The notes beneath the pieces are model-generated. The model searched no databases, had not been told where the DNA came from, and saw only the letters and a list, made by a program, of their open reading frames with translations. 26,931 bases of DNA from NCBI GenBank assembly GCA_019400425.1, contig JAFREE010000239.1, positions 1 through 26,931 on the forward strand, read 5' to 3'. Position numbers and translations under genes: made by a program. The stretch is from Hymenochaete sp. R1. Its lineage: Eukaryota; Basidiomycota; Agaricomycetes; Hymenochaetales; Hymenochaetaceae. Of the stretch, positions 19,548 through 26,931 are shown piece by piece; the stretch's first letter is position 1; every line of letters begins with the position of its first letter.

Positions 19548-20376
19548 CGAGTTCTCAAGTGCTCGACCTCACTTTGCGTCGTTGATCGTAGTGGGTTGAT
19601 GGAAGGAAAAGGAAAAGAGGAGGGGGAGGGGCACGAAACGCAGACGAGAGTCGGGAGCAAAGTAGACTGACTTAGGCTAAGGCGGGCATTTGAGAAGTAG
19701 GCTATTTGGCGGCGGCTGCATGAAGCGCGTCATCCTCGGCCGGTCCGCCCGGTCGACATTCATCGGATCGGACACAACCGTGTCCGTATCCGTAACCTCG
19801 TCGGAGTCAGCAATCAGCACACGACCAATGGCAAGACGACTTTGTCAGAGATTCCCTTATTTTCTTCACAGCATCCAACTAATAAGAATATATTTTTTGA
19901 GCTAGTGAAACCAAGACAACGACAACTACGCAAATAACCCAAGATCGTGATTTTACATTAATTTTGTTCGTTGTACAAGGCCGAAGTAATAAGTTACTTC
20001 AGATGGACACAAGAATGTTCTTCAATCAAACCCAAACAGGAGAACAGGAAACACGAAGGTAACAGGAAACACGAAGGTGCAGGAAGTGAGCATGATTATA
20101 TGTGAGTAGGAAAAAGCAGGACTATCCAAAAGCCTGCATACCACCAAAGATGCGAGAATAAAAGAGATTGCGGGAAGGATACAACACGAAATATTAAAGT
20201 CCAGAGAGAGAAGGTATAGACGACATGGAGTAAGGATTCGGAGAAGAACCGACTGAAATGAAAAGGGGTATGATAGGCATGTCGAAGCAGGACCAGAGCT
20301 AATCGCACCATCATCAGTCAGACGAGACCCCAATCAAAATATCCCAAAAGCTCGTACCAGAGAAACAACTAAGTAC
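19548..20376. other. NIPA promoter side and 3' flank of the Ser-rich gene
   Basis: No gene supported. An 18-bp perfect tandem duplication (AACAGGAAACACGAAGGT) sits at 20043-20060 and 20061-20078. Confidence 0.45.
20043..20078. repeat. 18-bp direct tandem repeat, two copies
   Basis: Two adjacent exact copies of AACAGGAAACACGAAGGT in non-coding DNA. Confidence 0.9.
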
Positions 20377-21321
20377 TCAAGCGCAAGCATCCCTGCCCCT
20401 CGCAGCCATATCCAAACTTCCCGTTTCCTCGAACTCATCGATATGAGCCTCCTCCATTTTCCGTGCCTCCTTCAACCACCTCCTCACCTTTGGCGGAGGC
20501 GGCGCTTTTGGACTGCGAGTCCACACCGGACTCGTCTCCCGTAAGAACGGATCCCTCCTCGTCTGCGCCGCGGCAAACAAGTCAAACTCGGACACGCCAA
20601 GGGTGGGGATGTCCTCGGGTGCTATGGTGTAGCGCAAGGCACTGTGACGAGAGATGGCATGCGTTTGGGCAGTAGGATTGGAGTGGGGTGGATGGTGGTG
20701 AGAGGTAAGAGCTTGCTCGAAGACATCCGACAGAGACTTTCTTGGGGGTGCCAGTGTGCCAGATGACGGAGGAGATTTCGCTGATTTTGAGCTCAATCCC
20801 TGCGGCGGGGACGGAGTCTGTGGTGCAGATTGCCCCTTCTCCTTGATCGTTTCCATCGTCTTGAAGTCCTTCACCCTCTCTCTCGGATTACTCGCCAACT
20901 CCATCATCTGGAACAGCGCCTCAGAGCGCAACTGGGGTGCATACGACGAGCGAAACGTGCCGCGCGGCGGGGCCTCGTACTTCTCCTGCTTCGAGTACTT
21001 CGCCACCTTCAGAGTAACTTTCTTCAGCTGCAAGTTGTCCGAATCCTTCGTCACAGACGACTGAGAGCCGGGGTGCATGGCATTTTGTTTTGAGGAAGGA
21101 GGGTTGCCGGAGGAGACGCGGCGAGAGGGTTTTCTGTGGGAGCTTGTGCGATGGAGGGATTTGGTGCTTGTGCAGGAGGAGCATCGTGAAGAGCAGGAGC
21201 TTGAACTTGAGCGCCTTGATTTGAGCGAGGTGCTGGAAGAACGTCTGGGAAGCGACAGTGGGAGGGTGACGGAAGGTGTCGCACCAGTCAGGAGACCTAA
21301 GAGTTGGTCTGACACTGCCAT
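20377..21321 (-). CDS. Hypothetical Ser/Arg-rich, probably disordered protein (314 aa)
   Basis: Single open frame from ATG 21321 to the stop at 20377. I do not recognise it. Residues about 20-75 are dense in Ser and Arg (RRSSSTSLKSRRSSSSSCSS), like a phosphorylated or RNA-binding low-complexity region. A more ordered, charged part lies around 95-155 (LQLKKVTLKVAKYSKQEKYE, then SEALFQMMELASNPRERVKD). This is followed by Pro/Ser-rich linkers and a C-terminal charged helix (KVRRWLKEARKMEEAHIDEF). There is no signal peptide or membrane segment. The frame is far longer than chance and coding strand composition is consistent, but no splicing evidence supports it. An upstream exon cannot be excluded. 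Confidence 0.6.
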   Translation of the reverse strand: MAVSDQLLGLLTGATPSVTLPLSLPRRSSSTSLKSRRSSSSSCSSRCSSCTSTKSLHRTSSHRKPSRRVSSGNPPSSKQNAMHPGSQSSVTKDSDNLQLKKVTLKVAKYSKQEKYEAPPRGTFRSSYAPQLRSEALFQMMELASNPRERVKDFKTMETIKEKGQSAPQTPSPPQGLSSKSAKSPPSSGTLAPPRKSLSDVFEQALTSHHHPPHSNPTAQTHAISRHSALRYTIAPEDIPTLGVSEFDLFAAAQTRRDPFLRETSPVWTRSPKAPPPPKVRRWLKEARKMEEAHIDEFEETGSLDMAARGRDACA

Positions 21322-21761
21322 CGACAGAGTCAGAGTGAGAAACAGGGACAGAAGATGTCTTGAGATTGGTCGGTTCTAATGTTCGTTGAGGTTATATCAT
21401 GAGTGCTAGTTGTCTGTTGGAGAAAGTGATGCAAGACGTGGAAGTAAGAAGGCAAGCCTGAGCCAGGTCATTCGATAATGTGAGTCTGGGTTAAAGTTAA
21501 AGAACAGAAGAGTTCTCTCAACGTAGTAGTCGCATTGCTCAGCTCAATCACGTGTTTCATAAATAGCATTCACAATAAACATTGAAATAACCAGGATAAG
21601 ATCGATTTGGAACCAATGAAAGTGGCGATTTTCTGAGATATTGTGAGTATTCATGCGAATGAAGTCTGGCTAATGTTACACATAATTTCACAACACAGCA
21701 CGTCAGACTACACACATCGGTACATTCACCATCCTCACTGTGCATGTGCGCACCTCGGCAG
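21322..21761. other. Intergenic stretch
   Basis: Promoter side of the Ser-rich gene and 3' flank of the single-span protein gene. No gene or RNA seen. Confidence 0.45.
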
Positions 21762-22508
21762 TTATGCCTTCTTCTGCGCTTCATTTGACGCACTCTTCAA
21801 CTTATCAGCCCGCTCGGAAGCCTCCTGCTTTGCATCGTCAGCCTTGCTCTTTCCCCACCCGAACCAGCTCGACCAAGTGCTGGAAGCCTTCGCCTTCGCC
21901 TCTTCTGCGCTCCTCTTGGCCTTCTCCTCAGCCGACTCGACCGACGACACTGCCGAGTCCTTGTACGACTTCAGCCTTGCCTGAGCATCAGCTGCGGCCT
22001 GATTCGTCTTGTCCGAAGCGCTGTTGTACGTAGACTGCGTCTTTGATTCGGCTTGGTTGATTTTGGCCTTCCCGTCCTCCTACACCGCATTTTTTAGCAA
22101 TCCATCTTAATTTCAATGATGCATAACAATGTTCTCACCTTGGCTTCATCATACTTGGCCCTTCCTTCCTCAAGTTTCTGGTTCGCTTGTGCGCGGGCCG
22201 CATGGTCAAGCTCGCGGGCTTTTTGGGCTACGTCGTCCCTTGGCTGCGATGAGGCGTAGTAGTAGTATCCAGCTGCACCAGCGGCGGCGACACCGATGAT
22301 CAGCGGAACACTTGAACCCTTTTTCTCAGCAGCAGGTGGAGGTGGAGGTGGCGGAGGGACGGTTGTATACTTGCGCGTAGCACGGGTGGGTTGGGTCTGG
22401 TGAATCGGATATGGGTCAGAACAGTGCGACAGGAAATATGGCTGAATGACTTACACGAAGGATGGTAGCCCTACGAGAAGCAGTGCGAGCGATGGCGGAT
22501 GCGTTCAT
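21762..22508 (-). CDS. Small single-span protein with mitochondrial-type N-terminus and amphipathic repeats (209 aa)
   Basis: Three minus-strand exons, 22508-22455, 22396-22139 and 22079-21762, join in phase to 209 aa. The introns are 58 and 59 nt. The N-terminus (MNASAIARTASRRATILR) is rich in Arg, Ala and Ser with no acidic residue, as in a mitochondrial presequence. Then come eight consecutive Pro, a hydrophobic span (PLIIGVAAAGAAGYYYYASS, about 49-68), and a long Ala/Lys/Glu/Gln-rich helix to the end. That helix contains repeated AEEKAKRSAEEAKAKASS-like units, resembling LEA or apolipoprotein-like amphipathic helices. An inner-membrane protein with its helical part on one face is a reasonable inference. 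No specific family is assigned. Confidence 0.8.
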
Positions 22509-23856
22509 GATGAGTGGGGATAAAGATGAAGTGAGTTAGGTTTACTAGTAGCGGCGACGACGACGACGACGACGGGACTGGCGTTCTCATGGCCCATGGG
22601 CTTTTTAAGAATTGAATAATCGGCTGCAATGATGTCATATACAACTGTGATGATGCATGCGATCGGCGCTCAGGTCCCACGCGTGCGCGCTGCGCGATGA
22701 AGCGTTCAAATCTCCCTCACGTCTACTACCCAGCCGCTTTCACAGCTAAATTTTGAATGGATGAGAGTGAATTAATCGGGCTTGGAATAGATTAATCTAA
22801 TTAGACGTGTATAAAGAGGACTCTTAGTAGTGCAGAGCAGCATTCTCAGGTTGTCGCGAGAGAAACACGCAAATCGACTCCAGAAAACGAATCATGATCT
22901 TCTTGGTCTTCAGGAACTATCCAACGCTCTACTGGTACGGTTACGTGTGCTGTGTGCGAGCAAAGAGCATGAAACTTGTGAAAATGAAAATGGATTGAGT
23001 CGTGCGAAGTCGGCTTGTGCCCGCGCCCGCTTCGCCACATCCAAACACACCCAAATACTCGCGTCATAATCTGGTCCATCCTGGTCCGTGCGCACCCCCC
23101 ACCCATCCATAAATACCCCACCCCCAAGAAACTGAAAACCTCATACTTACCTTGACGGCGCGCTCCCCTTCATGTCTTGGGAGCGTGGGCTGCGGAATCC
23201 TTCCATAGCACGGCGACCCAGTTCCTCAGAGGGAGCTCGTGGTTTGTATGTGGCTTATGCTGCATGCACTGTCCAAATATTTTCCTGTCCTGCTCCGGCC
23301 CTCGGGCTGGGCGGGCCACCATTTTTTTTTTTGGCACTTTTTGGGTCCTAACCCTAACCTTACTCTCAGTTTGGAAATAAAAATTGTTTGTAAAGCTTCA
23401 GTCCTTGGCCTTACGCAAGACTCACTGTGCAATGATAAAGTGATGGATCCAAACATGTCCTTACAAGGTTAATGATGATGGTGCATCATAGTCTGCTAAA
23501 TATTGGAATGCACCAGCATCAGGAAGAGGAAGGGAAAAACGCAAACACCCGAGTAAGAGACCTACCACTATCTGACTGAAGGCAGTAGCGCATTCCTGTT
23601 CACATAGCCGGCACCTGTTCTCTCCTCCCAATCTTATCGGACGCATATCACACGATCGTTGACTTTGTTCTCTGCACGCAATCGTTTGGAAACAACAGAT
23701 AAAGAGTGCATGGGCATACAGTGCAATTTGAGACATAAGTAAAAAGTAAAAAGTACAAAGGTGTACTTCATCGAGGGCGACAACATCTTCACAACACTTT
23801 TCATCCCTCCCACCGCACGACGCCATCGACAAACCAACGAACAAAATATATGCTTT
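22509..23856. other. Long intergenic region upstream of the single-span protein gene
   Basis: About 1.35 kb without a supported gene. It contains a (CGA)n run near 22555-22575, a GTAAGT splice-donor-like site after a short minus-strand ATG frame (about 23146-23172) for which I cannot find a partner exon, and a CCTAACCCTAACCTTA string near 23348-23363. It holds the promoter of the 209-aa gene and the 3' flank of RPS5. Confidence 0.4.
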
Positions 23857-24833
23857 TTACCGGTTGGACTTAGCAACACGCTCGAGCTCGTCTTTTTTCT
23901 GTTTGATGGAAAGGCACATAGTTTTAATGCACGAAATGCGAGACAAAGTGGAACAAAAGTCTACGAACCTTGATGGCATACGAGTTTGACGAACCCTTGG
24001 CAGCGTTGATGAGCTCCTCAGATAAGCATTCGGCGATCGACTTCACGTTACGGAACGCGGCCTCGCGAGTCTACAAGATAAGTATTTCATCCGCGTTAGC
24101 ACGTACATTCAAATACCCGCAGACTGGATGACACGCACGCCGATGGTAAGAAGAGCAACAGCCTGGTTCACACGACGGAGAGGCGATACATCAACGGCCT
24201 GGCGACGGACAGTTCCCTGCGAACCGATACGGGTTGAGTCTTCACGAGGGCCGGTGTTGACAATAGCGTCGACCAGGATCTGTACATCATTTTACAGAAT
24301 ACGCATGAGCTCCATGTAGCAATGATTATCGGATATAAGCACACCTGAATGGGGTTTTGGTCTGTGAGGACGTGGATAATCTCGAAGGCGTGTGCAACGA
24401 TACGGAGCGCGAGGAGCTTCTTGCCGTTGTTCCTCCCCTTCATCATCAAGCTACGGCCACCGCATAGCACCAGCACGAATGTTTCAGTCAGCACGATGCA
24501 AGATGGCACAAATTAGCTTCAAAAAAATACCTGTCTACTAGACGTTCGACAATCGGCATCTGCGCCTTCTTGAATTGCTTCTTCGCATACCGACCGGCAG
24601 TGTGTGGGAGGTAAACGGCATGATGGATTTGGATGTAATCCTGGAGGGAAATATCCTTTACTTCGATGCTGTACGTCCACAAGATAGCCACGATACGCGA
24701 GAAACGATGTCAGTTCTTCAAACCAAGTACAATGACAATCTTATGAGTAGACGCACTCTTGGGTTTCCCACTTTCCGAAAAGCTTGACATCACTGCCGAG
24801 GTTAGAGACCGAGTTGGGGAGAGCGTCCGTCAT
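23857..24833 (-). CDS. RPS5: 40S ribosomal protein S5 (uS7)
   Basis: uS7 sits in the head of the small ribosomal subunit and contacts 18S rRNA near the E site. Six minus-strand exons, 24833-24757, 24668-24531, 24450-24345, 24279-24139, 24070-23969 and 23898-23857, give 201 aa. Introns are 65-88 nt. Diagnostic strings are [78 protein letters not shown] and the C-terminus [14 protein letters not shown], which is nearly invariant in eukaryotes. The start MTDALPN is the first ATG and lies in a purine-balanced context (CAAAATG). The N-terminal extension is shorter than in budding yeast. Every splice phase closes correctly. Confidence 0.97.
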
Positions 24834-25444
24834 TTTGAAGAGCTAAGAAGCTGACGAGAAAAAAAGAGGAAATGAGTTGAGCTTCCAAGGCACCTTTAAC
24901 GACGAGCAGGCTGGCTCAGTAGTTATTCGATAGTCCTTCGTTTCGTCGCCTGAGGCGTGTGAGAAATTGAATGTGTGCATTTGGACAAAAAAACTATATA
25001 GCTACAAAACCCTCACGTGACTCTATCAAACCGGACCGAGAATTCCAGTCAATTCCATGGCAAAAAAAAACACATCGTACGCTTTGATTTCTCGATCGAA
25101 GATGCTGCTTACCAGTGCGGGCATACTGTATGGGGAAGCTCTCGGTCCCAAACGACGTATCCAATGAACATTGGCAGAAGGGTCGATCCGGAATGGTCAA
25201 ATGCTCCATCGCCGTCGCTAACCTCGATGTCCAGCAATCGAATTTGCGCAACTCGTGTACTCGCAGTTGGGCCTTGTTTGAGCACATAAGAGGCTACGCA
25301 TTGCAAAGAACGGTACGCAGCCATCTCTATAAGGAGTTCGTATACATCTGAACGAGTTGTAAGTTGTTCCATGACGACCTTAGGCTTTGGGACAGTTTTA
25401 CAAGCAAAAAGGGCCTCTTTTGAATTTAGTTGCGAGGGACTCAT
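24834..25444. other. RPS5 promoter side
   Basis: Non-coding between RPS5 and the right repeat arm. Both-strand frames of about 90-110 codons overlap each other (24994-25444) and none is recognisable. Confidence 0.45.
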
Positions 25445-26497
25445 TCGTACTACACGCGTATGTACGTGTAGGATCCCAAGCGTGTTCCGCTAAGGACATT
25501 CAACATGCTCGCATGGCTCGGTCTTGGACGTTTCGGTCATAAAGGAGGCTTGTACTTCCTCCCTGAGCTTCTGATAAGTGATTAAATCGCTCGATTTTGG
25601 CCGATAAAGCCACATCAAGTCGATTTATCCTGTAATTTTTACTCTCATGGTCGGCAGGAGACACGTTCGGAAAGGCATCTACCACATCACCGGTTCACAA
25701 TGCCTATGGGATCTTGAAGGTTGTTGGGGCAAGAAAAAAGGGTTGCCTGTATGCTATAAATAAGCAAATGGTATGTGAGTTTGTGTATATACATCCTTTC
25801 TCAACGCACGCATCATCGTTCAATGAACTTATCTTGCTCTATGCTTCTTATTGAGTTGCAGTCGTGATCAAAGTCAGTTCTCGACTGCCATAGGTTCTGG
25901 CCCATGCTGGTATAAACCGTGTCGCAGAGCCTAACGGTTTCTCTACGTTGCATGTATGCGGAGGGAGGAACGTTTCTTGTGGCCAAGATATGTGGCTTAG
26001 AGGTGGACTCACAGTACGTGACTTAGGACTTATTGTTTGTTTACTTGTTGGTGACCATGTTTCAATAGGTGCATTAGAAGCGGCGCATTTCAGAGATGGA
26101 GCATCTTGTCTTGTGGTTAATGTCTCAAATGTTCGTGCACACGCATGATCTTGTTTGACACTGGATAAGCTTGCAGCGAAAAACATATAAGAGGAACATA
26201 AAATTGAACAAGTTGCGACGAAGCTGCTCTCTCGGTGACCATTGAAAACAACCGCCGTACGTCAACTGTTTTTAGTATACAATGTGGAGAAAAAGTAACA
26301 GGCTTTTCTTTTTTTTTCTACAGGCAGTCGCATTTAACAGACTTTATACAGTACATTCAACATGCTCTTCAACCAAAACCCGCCAACTGGAACACCGATA
26401 GACGATACTGCAGACAGCGATAACGCCAGGCCTATAAGAAAGGATATCAGGATGAAAGCGTGCATACCAAATTATCACATATCGACGTACGTTTTCC
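25445..26497. other. Inner, non-coding part of the right repeat arm
   Basis: Counterpart of 435-1479. Open frames on either strand are not conserved between the arms, so no gene is called. Confidence 0.5.
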
Positions 26498-26931
26498 TTA
26501 CGAACTCAAGGAAAATTGAATCAATGCCTGGGCGGCATCCATGGTGCGAAAGTTCCTCATTTCGAGCAATGCCTGAGCGGCGATCCTCTCGCGTAGCTGG
26601 AGTAGCATATGAGCAGCTTCGTACTCCCTTTCGAGTAGGCTAGACTAGAGGGATTGGAAAGTATGTGTCAGTAGATGGAACATTGAAGGAGGTACGTCAT
26701 TACTTACGGTGGATTGGGATTCCGCCTCAAATTCGCTACCGCACGACTCGTCGTCGGCGTCATAGAAGGATCCCTGGTCAACCTCCGACGTATAGCCGGC
26801 GGTGTCCCAGGCGTCTTCTGAATTGTATGGAGATGCCGGTGTATCTCCTCCTATGTTGTGTGGTTGTTCAGGGAATTCCTGAACTGGCCCTTCGCCATCC
26901 TCTGAGCCCTCATAGTACTCGAGCTCGTCGT
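26498..26931 (-). CDS. 3' end of the unrecognised acidic protein gene (right copy, 5' partial)
   Basis: Mirror copy of the gene at 1-434: exons 26931-26708 (224 nt) and 26644-26498 (147 nt), with the intron 26707-26645 and stop TAA at 26500-26498. Exon lengths equal those of the left copy, and both splice sites and the stop are kept. By hand comparison, exon 1 carries mostly replacement changes (for example Cys to Phe, Phe to Ser, Ser to Gly, and a rearranged short block after PEQPHN), while exon 2 carries one replacement (Val to Ile) and two silent changes. The 5' part lies outside the window. Confidence 0.6.

Larger units (their letters stand above)
25445..26931. repeat. Right arm of the ~1.5 kb inverted repeat
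   Basis: Reverse complement of 1-1479. The outer ~430 bp differs from the left arm by about a dozen substitutions plus two compensating small indels. The inner ~1 kb differs more, with small insertions and deletions. The divergence shows two real copies and not one sequence assembled twice. Confidence 0.95.

Noticed and set aside
23146..23172. Short ATG exon followed by a GTAAGT donor on the minus strand
   Set aside because: No downstream acceptor gives a sustained reading frame, so a gene is not supported.

Overview
The window looks like nuclear DNA of a filamentous fungus, most likely a basidiomycete (Agaricomycetes). Five genes can be split into exons by hand with consistent GT-AG introns (53-103 nt), and their products are standard eukaryotic ones: malate synthase, the ER insertase subunit Get1, a NIPA-type magnesium transporter, a small single-span (probably mitochondrial) protein and ribosomal protein uS7 (RPS5). 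The taxonomic call is inference from gene architecture and protein style, not from a search.

Layout. 1-1479 and 25445-26931 are the two arms of a ~1.5 kb inverted repeat, reading inward from both window edges. Each arm carries the last two exons of the same unrecognised gene, whose 5' part lies outside the window. Inside, left to right: malate synthase (2146-4078, -), GET1 (4666-5417, -), an ~11 kb accessory block (6504-17361), the NIPA transporter (17740-19547, -), a Ser/Arg-rich hypothetical (20377-21321, -), the single-span protein (21762-22508, -) and RPS5 (23857-24833, -).

The accessory block is the notable part. It holds four intact intronless genes and one decayed copy that appear to belong to one unrecognised family: two 'short' members (307 and 299 aa) with one copy of a ~230-residue helical unit, and two 'long' members (595 and 598 aa, tandem on the minus strand) that look like two copies of the unit. 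All four intact proteins end in a low-complexity tail with a basic cluster resembling a nuclear localisation signal. Two of the tails share a closely similar KR-x-(R/A)-x-DEL-type string. Within the block, 9233-10646 is bracketed by two clusters of dyad-symmetric TTCCGC/GCGGAA motifs around a broken coiled-coil gene, and is probably a decayed mobile element or insertion.

The core genes are ordinary housekeeping functions (glyoxylate bypass, tail-anchored protein insertion, Mg2+ transport, translation) and do not form a functional unit. The candidate new biology is the intronless gene family, its birth-and-death pattern, and the large inverted repeat enclosing the segment.
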